Origin: Lachnospiraceae bacterium UBA4348
GTDB taxonomy: Bacteria; Bacillota; Clostridia; Lachnospirales; Lachnospiraceae
DNA length: 16,960 bases
Direction: 5' to 3'
Assembly (NCBI GenBank): GCA_002394165.1
Contig: DGTA01000033.1
Location: 1-16,960, forward strand
This document shows, piece after piece, positions 1-7,017 of the stretch. Below the pieces are notes generated by a model. That model saw only the letters and a list, made by a program, of their open reading frames with translations. It searched no databases and was not told the DNA's origin. The translations under genes and the position numbers were made by a program. Within the stretch, counting starts at the first letter, position 1. Each line of letters opens with the position of its first letter.

Positions 1-33
1 ACAGAACCGTCCCCTGTCAGATTCTGTCAGATT
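1..33. repeat. REP-like repeat fragment plus 10-bp tandem repeat
   Basis: The first 19 bases read, on the minus strand, CTGACAGGGGACGGTTCTGT-like sequence. This resembles the GACAGGGGACGGTTCT motif seen repeatedly between genes in clostridial genomes; I recall this and did not search for it. Positions 14-23 and 24-33 are an exact tandem duplication of CTGTCAGATT. The second copy runs into the phi stop codon at 32-34. The core GACAGGGGAC recurs at 13108-13117. The element is cut by the window start, so its full form is unknown. Confidence 0.45.
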
Positions 34-613
34 ACTCCAGGTTGGCGTGCAGTGACATGATCTGGCTGTTGCCGGACTCGACGTTCATCTCTGAGAGCAT
101 CCGGATGATCATGGCATCGCCCAGGACCAGGACGCTCTGCTCGAAGGTGCTGCCGCCGGGCTGAACGCTGCCGGTCTCTTTTTCTGAGCGGCTGGTTTTG
201 TTTTCCGGCGCCGGGATGGTCACGGTCAGGTCGGAGAGAGCGCCGATCGAGGAGTCGGGATGGATGGTGATCAGAGCCAGCCGGGCCCCGTGCTTTTTGG
301 CTTTTTCCGCAACGACTTTAAGTGTTCCGGTCTCACCGCTTCCGCTGGCGATGATCAGAAGGTCACGGGCAGTGATCGCCGGGGTGACTGTCTCGCCGAC
401 GACATATACGGTCAGTCCCAGGTGCATCAGGCGCATGGCGAAGCCGCGGATCATCAGCAGGGACCGGCCCGCGCCGGCCACAAAGACCCGGTCGGCCCGG
501 CGGATGGCGCCGATCAGCGCATCTGTCTGGGCGGGATTGACCTGAGAAAGCTTATCTTTTACTTCTTCAAGTATCCGGCATGAAATCTCAACCGCATTCA
601 TTTTTTCTGTCAT
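32..613 (-). CDS. hxlB: 6-phospho-3-hexuloisomerase (PHI), SIS domain
   Basis: Interconverts D-arabino-3-hexulose-6-phosphate and fructose-6-phosphate in the cytoplasm, the second step of the ribulose monophosphate (RuMP) pathway. The 193-residue length fits the family. Seen: a single SIS domain with AGAGRS at 46-51, VVGETVTPAI at 71-80, SGSGET at 90-95 and QPGGSTFEQ at 151-159, and the very typical PHI C-terminus HANLE at 189-193. The ATG at 613 is preceded by AGGAGG at 625-630, which lies inside the last codons of hps, so translation is probably coupled to hps. An ATG four codons further in is a less likely start. It is the last gene of an isomerase-hps-phi operon; only 6 nt separate it from hps. 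No terminator is seen in the 31 bases downstream before the window ends. Identity is firm; the in vivo direction of the reaction is not shown by sequence. Confidence 0.93.
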   Translation of the reverse strand: MTEKMNAVEISCRILEEVKDKLSQVNPAQTDALIGAIRRADRVFVAGAGRSLLMIRGFAMRLMHLGLTVYVVGETVTPAITARDLLIIASGSGETGTLKVVAEKAKKHGARLALITIHPDSSIGALSDLTVTIPAPENKTSRSEKETGSVQPGGSTFEQSVLVLGDAMIIRMLSEMNVESGNSQIMSLHANLE

Positions 614-619
614 GATTTT

Positions 620-1258
620 TCATTCCTCCTGTGCTGAGATCTTTTCTTTCATTTCAATGACGGCGCTTCGAACATCCGGTGCGTTATAGAGTGCTCCTCC
701 GGCGATGATGATCCCGGGGTGGAGCGCTGCATAATCGGATACGGTCGACAGCTTTACGCCCCCGGCGACGGCGCATATGTCGGCAGGGATGACTTCCAGC
801 AGCTGTTTGAGGTCTCCGTAGGGAGTGCGTCCGGTCTTCTGAACATCGAACGCAGTGTGAACGGCGATGTAATCCGCTCCCATTTCTTTAAGTTCAACAG
901 CTCTGGCCTTGATGTCCGTGATGCTGAGCAGGTCGACCATCACCTTGCGGCCGCTCTCGTGGGCGGTACTGATCACGTCCTGTATGGTCTGGTCGGCAGC
1001 GATAGCGAGCACGGTGATGATATCGGCTCCGGCATCCACCGCGTACTGACATTCCAGGGCGCCGCCGTCCGCGATCTTGCTGTCGGAGAGGACGGTCAGG
1101 TCCGGGTATTTTTCCTTGATCATGCGTACGGCCGTCTGGCCTTCGCGGATGACCATGGGCGTCCCAATCTCCACGATGTCGATCACATCGGCGATCGGAT
1201 CCACGATATCAAATATGTTCGAGCTGTTTGCATTGTCTATGGCGATCTGCAGCTTCAT
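620..1258 (-). CDS. hxlA: 3-hexulose-6-phosphate synthase (HPS)
   Basis: Aldol addition of formaldehyde to ribulose-5-phosphate giving hexulose-6-phosphate, or the reverse. It belongs to the OMP decarboxylase-fold superfamily shared with 3-keto-L-gulonate-6-phosphate decarboxylase (KGPDC). The 212-residue protein starts MKLQIAID (D8) and has EIGTPMV at 30-36, the metal/substrate motif DSKIADGG at 59-66 (D59, K61, D64), ITVLAIAAD at 81-89, HTAFD at 134-138, AVAGGVK at 163-169 and IIAGGALY at 184-191. The HTxxDxQ...G...P..DL segment favours HPS over KGPDC, as does the phi gene directly downstream. The start is the ATG at 1258 with AGGAGG at 1263-1268. A longer in-frame ATG at 1435 would overlap the upstream gene by about 150 bp and adds unrelated sequence. 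The gene lies 25 nt after the isomerase gene. Confidence 0.9.
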   Translation of the reverse strand: MKLQIAIDNANSSNIFDIVDPIADVIDIVEIGTPMVIREGQTAVRMIKEKYPDLTVLSDSKIADGGALECQYAVDAGADIITVLAIAADQTIQDVISTAHESGRKVMVDLLSITDIKARAVELKEMGADYIAVHTAFDVQKTGRTPYGDLKQLLEVIPADICAVAGGVKLSTVSDYAALHPGIIIAGGALYNAPDVRSAVIEMKEKISAQEE

Positions 1259-1283
1259 CTCTCCTCCTGTCCAGACATGCTGT

Positions 1284-2123
1284 CTATAATTGAATAAGGT
1301 CTTCGCAAGGAACCAGCATCTGCATGATCCGGTCGGTGTATGCGTCCGGGTGTGCCAGGAAATCGAAGGCCCCGGGGTTCTCACAGAAACTTTTGTAGAC
1401 CGGCAGTCCTTCCCGGATCCCGAATTCCGGTTCATCCTTTACGGCCGCAAAACGGGCTTTCGGAAGTTCTTTGTAACGGTCATTGCAGCGGAAGCGGATC
1501 CCTTCCGGTGTGCGGCAGATATAGGCTCCCATGCCGTGGCAGTATCTGACCGGATCGTAATGGATGGGGCAGGGGACATAGGCCAGGTTAGAAAAAACCA
1601 GGGGACCTTCTCCGATATTGACGGAGCAGTGTCCGTAACCGGGCGGGACCAGAAGCGTCCTGCCCTCGGGGACCGTCACGAGGATCAGGTCATCCACCCT
1701 GACATTTTCAGGATCCTTATCATCGAAGTTCATCGATTTTTGAAGGACGTAGAGGGCTGTGCCCTTTACGACCTCATAGACCTCCGCGTAGGTGGTTGTC
1801 TTCTCCGGCGTCCATCCGTGATAGTGGCCGGAGGTTTTTTTGCACTCTCCGCCGATCAGGCCGGGCATCACGATGGTGATGTCATAGCGGTACTGATGTT
1901 CTTCAAGGAGCGCTTTATCCTTTTCGAAGGCTATATCGCGGTAAACATCGTAGAAAGGTTCACCGGCCTGGCTTTCAAGACTGCTCTCATCCATGAGCAG
2001 GCCTTTCATAGCCCCGGCTTCCTTGCGGGAATAGCCGCCCATCCGAAGCGAGCCGCCGGGAGTCATGATGTGGGAAGTTTCATCCAGAAACAGCGGAAGG
2101 CCGCTGTGCTTCAGCTCAATCAT
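1284..2123 (-). CDS. pgiA: cupin-type glucose-6-phosphate isomerase
   Basis: Metal-dependent isomerase of the archaeal/cupin type (GPI family), converting glucose-6-P and fructose-6-P; unrelated to the common PGI fold. Seen in the 279-residue protein: cupin motif 1 with GHYHGW (H100, H102) followed by YAEVYEVVKG (E114), and cupin motif 2 VPPGYGHCSVNIGEGPLVFSNL with H165. These correspond to the His-His-Glu-His metal ligands of the family. It is longer than the roughly 190-residue archaeal enzymes, with about 80 extra N-terminal residues and a C-terminal extension, and the gap between the HxH and Glu is wider than in the archaeal form. GAGAGGA lies upstream at about 2132-2139. First gene of the operon with hps and phi, which supports a hexose-phosphate substrate. 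Another cupin sugar-phosphate isomerase is the main alternative. Confidence 0.82.
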   Translation of the reverse strand: MIELKHSGLPLFLDETSHIMTPGGSLRMGGYSRKEAGAMKGLLMDESSLESQAGEPFYDVYRDIAFEKDKALLEEHQYRYDITIVMPGLIGGECKKTSGHYHGWTPEKTTTYAEVYEVVKGTALYVLQKSMNFDDKDPENVRVDDLILVTVPEGRTLLVPPGYGHCSVNIGEGPLVFSNLAYVPCPIHYDPVRYCHGMGAYICRTPEGIRFRCNDRYKELPKARFAAVKDEPEFGIREGLPVYKSFCENPGAFDFLAHPDAYTDRIMQMLVPCEDLIQL

Positions 2124-2160
2124 CGTTTTTTGTCCTCTCTTAGTGGAAATATGATCGTGT

Positions 2161-2178
2161 TTTCAGTATACTCTGAAA
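2161..2178. promoter_or_regulatory. palindrome over the -10 box (candidate operator)
   Basis: TTTCAG-TATACT-CTGAAA: perfect 6-bp inverted arms around a 6-bp centre, overlapping the -10 of the minus-strand operon promoter. That is a natural position for a repressor site. No cognate regulator is identifiable, and chance cannot be excluded for arms this short. Confidence 0.4.
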
Positions 2179-2194
2179 GAGCTTCCTTTGACAA
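2165..2194 (-). promoter_or_regulatory. promoter of the isomerase-hps-phi operon
   Basis: On the minus strand TTGTCA (2194-2189, one mismatch to TTGACA) is followed after 18 bp by a good sigma-A -10, TATACT (2170-2165). The expected start lies near 2158, giving a leader of about 35 nt to the isomerase ATG. Confidence 0.6.
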
Positions 2195-2238
2195 CCAAAG
2201 AACTATTTGTCTTCAAGGTTCATTTAAGGAAACCCTCC

Positions 2239-2244
2239 TATACT
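2239..2244 (+). promoter_or_regulatory. possible -10 box of the beta-helix gene
   Basis: TATACT about 40 bp upstream of the start codon. No convincing -35 sits 16-18 bp upstream, so the promoter, if real, is probably weak or activator-dependent. TTGACA at 2188-2193 is too far away to pair with it. Confidence 0.3.
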
Positions 2245-2285
2245 GACACCATCGAAAGAAACAAAACACAGGAGGAAAATACATC

Positions 2286-3740
2286 ATGAGAAAAAAAGGA
2301 TATGCTTTTATTATGACAGCAGCTATGCTGGCGGGAATTATGACAACTACGGGACTGGCTCAGAGCACGGACTCGAACAATACGGCTGTGAGTGAACAGC
2401 AGGTGCCCGGCGGCGATGAGAACGGAGAGAGGCCCGAGATGCCAGAGGGCCAGCCGCCTGAGTTTGACGGCGAGATGCCGGCGATGGACGGCAATGGCCA
2501 GCCGCCGGAGGGCGGCCCGGGGGAGATGAACGGACAGGGCGGCCCGGGAGAGATGAACGGACAGGGAGGCCCCGGCGGAATGCCGGGACAGGGCGGCCCG
2601 GGGTCCTCAGCTGATATTGAATACCATGCAGCCAATGAACTTTCCGGGGACAGCGAAGGAGAAACCTTCACATCGGAAACAGCTGATGAAAACTCGGTGA
2701 TCGTGTCCGGAGAGACGGTTTCCATGACAGGTGCCCAGGTGACAAAAACCGGTGACTCCGACGGCGAGGATGCTGATTTTTACGGCGTCAACGCAGCCGT
2801 GCTGGCAAAGGACGGAGCAGATCTTACGGTTTCGGGCACGCAGATCACAACAGACGGCACGCACGCGAACGGCATTTTCTCCTACGGGGAGGGGACGGTC
2901 GTCAACGTCAGTGATACCGATATCGTTACGACCGGCAATAACTCCGGCGGCCTGATGACGACCGGCGGCGCCGCTATGAACGCAAGCTCAGTGACCATCG
3001 ATACTTCCGGCAACTCTTCTGCGGCCATCCGAAGCGACAGGGGCGGCGGTGTTGTGACGGTGACAGAGAGTACTGCAGCTTCTCACGGAGTAGGTTCCCC
3101 GGCCATCTATTCAACGGCAGATATCACTGTGACCGATTCAACGCTGGAAGCCACGAATTCGGAAGCCGTGGTCATCGAAGGCGGAAACAGTGTAACGCTT
3201 GAAAATGTGGATATCACGGGAAATAATGCTTCCCTGAACGGACAGTCTACCGTGAACACGAATGTACTGATCTATCAGTCCATGTCGGGAGACGCCTCGG
3301 AAGGCAATTCCACTTTCACGATGACAGGCGGGAAAATGGTATCGAATATTGGCGATATGTTCCATGTAACAAATGTCACGACCACGATCAACCTTGAAAA
3401 CGTAGAGTTTACCAGCTCGGACGGGGCGTTCCTGAGCGCAGCGGCCGACTCCTGGGGAAACAGCGGCAGCAACGGGGGACATGTCACTTTGAACCTGAAA
3501 TCCCAGGCGATCGAGGGCGATATCGTGGTGGATGAGATCTCATCAGCCGCACTCAGCCTGACTGAAGGATCAAGCTTCACCGGCGCCGTGGACGGCCGGG
3601 GAACGGTGTCCGTAACACTCGATGAGACTTCTTCCTGGAAACTGACCGGGGACAGCAGCGTATCCGAGATCAGCGGCAATACGGAAAACATCGATCTCAA
3701 CGGGTACACCCTCTATGTCAACGGGGAGGCATGGCAGTGA
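2286..3740 (+). CDS. secreted right-handed beta-helix protein with Gly/Pro repeat linker
   Basis: No named family is recognised. The 484-residue product starts with a signal peptide (MRKKGYAF, hydrophobic core, likely cleavage after GLA near residue 25). An acidic Pro/Gly/Met-rich linker follows at about 42-108, ending in tandem 9-residue units GGPGEMNGQ, GGPGEMNGQ, GGPGGMPGQ. From about residue 110 to the end there are repeated Thr/Ser/Asn/Val-rich rungs such as LTVSGTQITTDGTHANGIFS, TVVNVSDTDIVTTGNNSGGL and ITVTDSTLEATNSEAVVIEG. This periodic pattern is typical of parallel beta-helix (pectate-lyase-like or adhesin-like) proteins. There is no LPXTG motif, SLH domain or C-terminal membrane helix, so it is probably released or non-covalently wall-bound. 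A clear AGGAGG precedes the ATG. Binding of glycans or host surface is only a guess. Divergent from the isomerase operon. Confidence 0.75.
   Translation: MRKKGYAFIMTAAMLAGIMTTTGLAQSTDSNNTAVSEQQVPGGDENGERPEMPEGQPPEFDGEMPAMDGNGQPPEGGPGEMNGQGGPGEMNGQGGPGGMPGQGGPGSSADIEYHAANELSGDSEGETFTSETADENSVIVSGETVSMTGAQVTKTGDSDGEDADFYGVNAAVLAKDGADLTVSGTQITTDGTHANGIFSYGEGTVVNVSDTDIVTTGNNSGGLMTTGGAAMNASSVTIDTSGNSSAAIRSDRGGGVVTVTESTAASHGVGSPAIYSTADITVTDSTLEATNSEAVVIEGGNSVTLENVDITGNNASLNGQSTVNTNVLIYQSMSGDASEGNSTFTMTGGKMVSNIGDMFHVTNVTTTINLENVEFTSSDGAFLSAAADSWGNSGSNGGHVTLNLKSQAIEGDIVVDEISSAALSLTEGSSFTGAVDGRGTVSVTLDETSSWKLTGDSSVSEISGNTENIDLNGYTLYVNGEAWQ
2511..2602 (+). repeat. 27-bp in-gene tandem repeats
   Basis: Units at 2511-2537, 2538-2564 (one base different from the first) and 2565-2591 (diverged), plus a partial unit from 2592, encode GGPGEMNGQ-type nonapeptides in the linker of the beta-helix protein. 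Near-identity of the first two units suggests recent duplication and possible length variation between strains. Confidence 0.85.
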
Positions 3741-4296
3741 TCTCACGGGGGATACCGAACTGCCCGGCGGTATTTTCAAAAGCATAGACGGCGCAGTTAC
3801 CGATATATTTTGACCACCAGCTTCCGCCTGAATCCGGAGTCAGGTACTCAAGGGCACCTTTCATGGCGATAGCGTGGGTCGATATGAGGATATTTCCGGT
3901 GAGCGGCCGGATATCCTCGAGAAAACTTCCGGCGCGGGCGACAACGGCAGGCAGCGGTTCCATTCCTTCCGGCGCCGGATGACGGACAAAGTCCCGGAAG
4001 AAATGCATCAGTACGGGATCGGGGTCAGAAAGGTCCGCCCCTTCAAAGGGACCATAATCCATTTCAATGAGCCGGTCATCGACGACCGGCTCTTTTTCCG
4101 GTGCGACGATCCGGGCTGTCTGCACTGCCCGGATGAGCGGACTGGTAAAAACATGGGAAAAGGAGATGCCGGCCAGCAGTGAGGCCGCTGTCCGGGCCTG
4201 TCTGATCCCTTCCTCGTTGAGCGGGAAATCGCTGCGTCCCTGAAGAACATTCTTTTTGTTCAGTTCGGTTTTTCCGTGGCGGATGAGATAGATCAA
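3718..4296 (-). CDS. histidine phosphatase family protein (phosphoglycerate-mutase-like)
   Basis: Small cytoplasmic phosphomonoesterase of the branch-1 histidine phosphatase superfamily. Seen, numbered from the TTG start: LIRHGKTELN with the phospho-acceptor His7 in the RHG triad, a QGRSDFPLNEEG segment matching the CobC/PGM-like pattern, SPLIRAVQTA (Arg56), LIEMDYGPFEG (acid Glu78) and the second catalytic His in STHAIAMKG (His141). The start chosen is TTG at 4296 because AGGAGG (4304-4309) lies 7 nt upstream and the protein then begins MIYLIRHG, as usual for the family. An in-frame ATG at 4353 sits on the putative -10 box and would add a non-family leader. Substrate is unknown: sugar phosphate, alpha-ribazole phosphate or another. 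Its 3' end overlaps the convergent beta-helix gene by 23 bp. 192 residues. Confidence 0.85.
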   Translation of the reverse strand: MIYLIRHGKTELNKKNVLQGRSDFPLNEEGIRQARTAASLLAGISFSHVFTSPLIRAVQTARIVAPEKEPVVDDRLIEMDYGPFEGADLSDPDPVLMHFFRDFVRHPAPEGMEPLPAVVARAGSFLEDIRPLTGNILISTHAIAMKGALEYLTPDSGGSWWSKYIGNCAVYAFENTAGQFGIPREITAMPPR

Positions 4297-4316
4297 TGGT
4301 TTTCCTCCTGCTGTAT

Positions 4317-4334
4317 GTACCCCGGCGGGGGTAC
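4317..4334. promoter_or_regulatory. GC-rich palindrome in the phosphatase leader
   Basis: GTACCCC-GGCG-GGGGTAC: perfect 7-bp arms with a 4-base centre, between the predicted transcription start (about 4346, minus strand) and the Shine-Dalgarno sequence of the phosphatase gene. It could be an operator or an mRNA hairpin next to the ribosome site. There is no U-tract, so it is not a simple terminator. Confidence 0.45.
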
Positions 4335-4352
4335 GCTGCTGCTTTCCGGTCA

Positions 4353-4358
4353 ATTATA
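4353..4358 (-). promoter_or_regulatory. -10 box of the phosphatase gene
   Basis: Perfect TATAAT on the minus strand, 57 bp upstream of the TTG start. The -35 is poor (TTCGGC about 18 bp upstream). Confidence 0.45.
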
Positions 4359-4361
4359 ACA

Positions 4362-4390
4362 TTAATCGGGAGAACTGCCGAAGATATGAT
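4362..4390 (+). promoter_or_regulatory. possible promoter of the fucosidase gene
   Basis: TTAATC (weak -35, 4362-4367), 17-bp spacer, then TATGAT (-10, 4385-4390). A second -10-like TAGAAT overlaps at 4390-4395. It is interleaved with the divergent phosphatase promoter in the 149-bp gap. Confidence 0.4.
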
Positions 4391-4445
4391 AGAATGAAAA
4401 TGTCTGAGGGGCACAACTTTTACCGTTTCAGCAGGGAGGAGAGCC

Positions 4446-5936
4446 GTGAGAGAACAGGGGATTCAGGAAAAGTATCTTGAAATGATCGAGAAAGTCAACC
4501 GGGAAGGATTTTATAGACCGACATGGGATTCACTTTCAAAGGCGCCGGTCCCGGAATGGTTTGACCAAAGACGGCTGGGAATCTTTATTCACTGGGGCGT
4601 CTATAGTGTGCCGGCCTATGCGAACGAGTGGTATTCCAGGACGATGTATATTCAGGGAACGGATGAATTTGATCACCACGTAAAGACTTACGGACCTCAT
4701 AAAGAATTTGGATATAAAGACTTCATTCCCATGTTCCGGGCGCAGCGCTTTGATCCGGACGAATGGGCAGGTCTTTTCAGGGAGGCGGGAGCCGGTTATG
4801 TGGTTCCTGTTGCCGAACACCATGACGGTTTCCAGATGTATGAAAGCAGGCTCAGTGACTGGAATGCGAAGGACATGGGACCGGAGCGGAATGTGCTGGG
4901 CGAACTGAAAGCAGCGGCCGAAAAAGCGGGGCTGGTCCTGGGCGCCTCCTCCCACCGGGCGGAGCACTGGTTTTTTATGGGACACGGGAAGGAATTCGAC
5001 AGCGATATCAAAGAACCGCTCCGGCAGGGGGATTTTTACTGGCCGGCCATGCCGGAACCGGCTTTTGAGGACTGGGAGAGCAAACCTTTCCCGGACAAAG
5101 AATACCTGGATGACTGGATGGCGCGCACAGCCGAGCTGATCGTCACCTGTCAGCCCCGCCTGATCTATTTTGACTGGTGGATCCAGCACACGGCTTTTGA
5201 AGAGCCGCTGAGGAAGATCGCGGCATTTTACTATAATATGGGCCTGTCGTGGGGAACGAACGTCATGATCTGTTATAAACATGATGCGATGGCCTTCGGA
5301 AGCGGGATCCCGGATGTGGAAAGGGGCGGATATAAGGAGCCGAAGCCGTTCCGGTGGCAGACAGATACCGCAGCCGCCAATAATTCGTGGTGTTATACGG
5401 AAAGCCTGGATTATAAGACAGGGAGGGAGATCATCATCACCCTCGCGGACACGGTGAGCAAGAACGGCAACCTGCTGCTCAATATCGGGCCAAGGGCGGA
5501 CGGGACGATTCCCGAAGGAGACCGGAAGATCCTTGAGGAGATCGGAGCGTGGATGAAGGTCAACAAAGAAGCGATCAACGGAACCGCTCCGTGGCGGGTC
5601 TCGACGGAAGGAGACGGAAACATTGAGGACGGCTCATTCAGGGAAAAAAAGGTAGAATACACCTGCAGGGATTACCGCTTTACCTGCAGGGGAGGAAGTG
5701 TCTATGCCATCTGCCTGGCCTGCCCGGAGGACGGGAATTTCCTTATCAGAAGCTTTGCCTCGTCCCCGGATCCTTCTTCCATCACGGCAAACCACGCGCC
5801 GTTCCACGGGGTGGTGCGGCAGGTGGATGTGCTGGGCTTTGGGGGAGAGATCCTCTGGCGCAGGGATCCGGATGGACTTCATGTGAAGGCGCCGGGACTT
5901 AAGAGCGGTTATCCGGTCGTGATCCGGATCCGGTAA
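4446..5936 (+). CDS. alpha-L-fucosidase, glycoside hydrolase family 29
   Basis: Hydrolyses terminal alpha-L-fucose from glycans by a retaining mechanism. Seen in the 496-residue protein: the GH29 opening WFDQRRLGIFIHWGVYSVPAYANEWY at 38-63, VPVAEHHDGFQMY at 120-132, SSHRAEHW at 168-175, and LIYFDWWIQ with the probable nucleophile Asp243. Further on, NGNLLLNIGPRADGTIP is the conserved end of the catalytic barrel, followed by a short beta-rich C-terminal domain. There is no signal peptide, so it acts in the cytoplasm on imported fucosylated oligosaccharides. The start is GTG at 4446, preceded by AGGGAGGA. The stop codon abuts the stop of the convergent lacI gene with no intergenic bases. The nearby CUT1 transporter is the obvious supplier of substrate (inference). 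Exact linkage specificity cannot be read. Confidence 0.93.
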   Translation: MREQGIQEKYLEMIEKVNREGFYRPTWDSLSKAPVPEWFDQRRLGIFIHWGVYSVPAYANEWYSRTMYIQGTDEFDHHVKTYGPHKEFGYKDFIPMFRAQRFDPDEWAGLFREAGAGYVVPVAEHHDGFQMYESRLSDWNAKDMGPERNVLGELKAAAEKAGLVLGASSHRAEHWFFMGHGKEFDSDIKEPLRQGDFYWPAMPEPAFEDWESKPFPDKEYLDDWMARTAELIVTCQPRLIYFDWWIQHTAFEEPLRKIAAFYYNMGLSWGTNVMICYKHDAMAFGSGIPDVERGGYKEPKPFRWQTDTAAANNSWCYTESLDYKTGREIIITLADTVSKNGNLLLNIGPRADGTIPEGDRKILEEIGAWMKVNKEAINGTAPWRVSTEGDGNIEDGSFREKKVEYTCRDYRFTCRGGSVYAICLACPEDGNFLIRSFASSPDPSSITANHAPFHGVVRQVDVLGFGGEILWRRDPDGLHVKAPGLKSGYPVVIRIR

Positions 5937-6947
5937 TCACACAGACTCTCTTTCGATCAGCTTCGTCGGAAACAGGATGCGGCGCGGAAGAGAGTCTTCT
6001 CCTTCTATGCGTGCAAGGAGTGTCCTGGCGGCGTAGGCGCCCATCGCCTCAGCGGGGATCTCGAGGGTGGTGAGCGGCGGGTTGGAGTAGCGTGACATTT
6101 CCAGGTTGGTCAGACCCATCACGGCTACGCGTCCGGGCACCGGAATATTCATCAGGGAGAGCGCACGCAGCGCGGCCAGCGCCATCAGGTCACTGGAAAC
6201 GAAAAATGCCTCAGGCATGTTTTTTTCGCCGAGCTCTCTCAGAAGCCGCACACAGGTAGCATCGTTCCAGCGGCAGTCGAGGATGTGCTTTTCCCGGATG
6301 GGGAGCTTCAGGTCATTCATAGCGTTTTGGTAGCCATGGAATCTCCGGCAGCGCTTCATGGGGATCTCCCCCTCCGGGCCTCCTATAAATCCGATCCTCC
6401 GGTACCCTTTGTCATACAGATAGCGGATGGCAGTCTCAACAGACTGCATATGGTCATATTCAATGTTGTCGATCTGATAAAAACCGGTGTCGATACCGAC
6501 GACATGCGGAACCTTTGAGAGCGCGTACTGAAAAGAAGCATTGCCGACATGGGACATCAGCACCAGGCCGTCCAGCTGCTCCGAGAATGTCCGCAGCAGT
6601 ACTTCGCTGTTTTCCAGCTCATTCCAGGTCCTCACAAAGGATATTTCCGCACGGTTTTGGGTGAGATAGTTTTCCATGCCCGCGAGAAGGGCGAGGTAGT
6701 AGGGATCGGAATATTTCCCGCCTCTGAGCTTGGTTACGCAGCCAATCCTTTTCACAGCCGAAACGCCCCCGGACGCGCTTACTCTGCGGCGGGAAGCCGG
6801 CGCCTTGTAATTCAGTTCTATAATAGCTCTCCAGACCTTGTCTCTGGTCTCATCCGTCATCTTATAGGTCGTGTCGTTGTTGATGACACGGGATACAGTC
6901 GCAATGGAAACGCCCGCCAGGGCAGCCACTTCCCGGATCGTACTCAT
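5937..6947 (-). CDS. LacI-family transcriptional regulator
   Basis: DNA-binding regulator with a sugar-binding-protein-like effector domain, 336 residues, the normal family length. Seen: the N-terminal helix-turn-helix TIREVAALAGVSIATVSRVIN (3-23) with hinge helix region around 40-60, then a periplasmic-binding-type core (RIGCVTKLRGG near 67, VVGIDTGFYQIDN, RRIGFIGGPEGEIP, VAVMGLTNLEMSRYSNPPLTTLEIP). It is transcribed divergently from the oxidoreductase-mutase-ABC operon, so that operon and its own gene are the likely targets. The duplicated CGAAAC elements in the shared 257-bp region are the best operator candidates. The effector is unknown; a sugar or sugar phosphate handled by the locus is expected. 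The stop codon is directly adjacent to that of the convergent fucosidase gene. Confidence 0.92.
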   Translation of the reverse strand: MSTIREVAALAGVSIATVSRVINNDTTYKMTDETRDKVWRAIIELNYKAPASRRRVSASGGVSAVKRIGCVTKLRGGKYSDPYYLALLAGMENYLTQNRAEISFVRTWNELENSEVLLRTFSEQLDGLVLMSHVGNASFQYALSKVPHVVGIDTGFYQIDNIEYDHMQSVETAIRYLYDKGYRRIGFIGGPEGEIPMKRCRRFHGYQNAMNDLKLPIREKHILDCRWNDATCVRLLRELGEKNMPEAFFVSSDLMALAALRALSLMNIPVPGRVAVMGLTNLEMSRYSNPPLTTLEIPAEAMGAYAARTLLARIEGEDSLPRRILFPTKLIERESV

Positions 6948-7017
6948 AATGGTCCGTCCTTTCTCCTGTATTTTCCTGAAACAGGATCAAAAAATTGTTT
7001 CGTAAAAGAAAAAGAAT

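Noticed and set aside
1259..1435. Upstream ATG extension of hps (start at 1435)
   Set aside because: It would overlap the isomerase coding region, adds non-family sequence, and the ATG at 1258 has its own AGGAGG.
1290..2246. 318-codon open frame on the plus strand opposite the isomerase gene
   Set aside because: It is fully antisense to a recognised cupin isomerase; the translation shows no family motifs and is a shadow of codon bias on the other strand.
2511..2602. 27-bp repeats considered as a CRISPR or regulatory array
   Set aside because: Units are contiguous without spacers, in frame, and encode a Gly/Pro linker.
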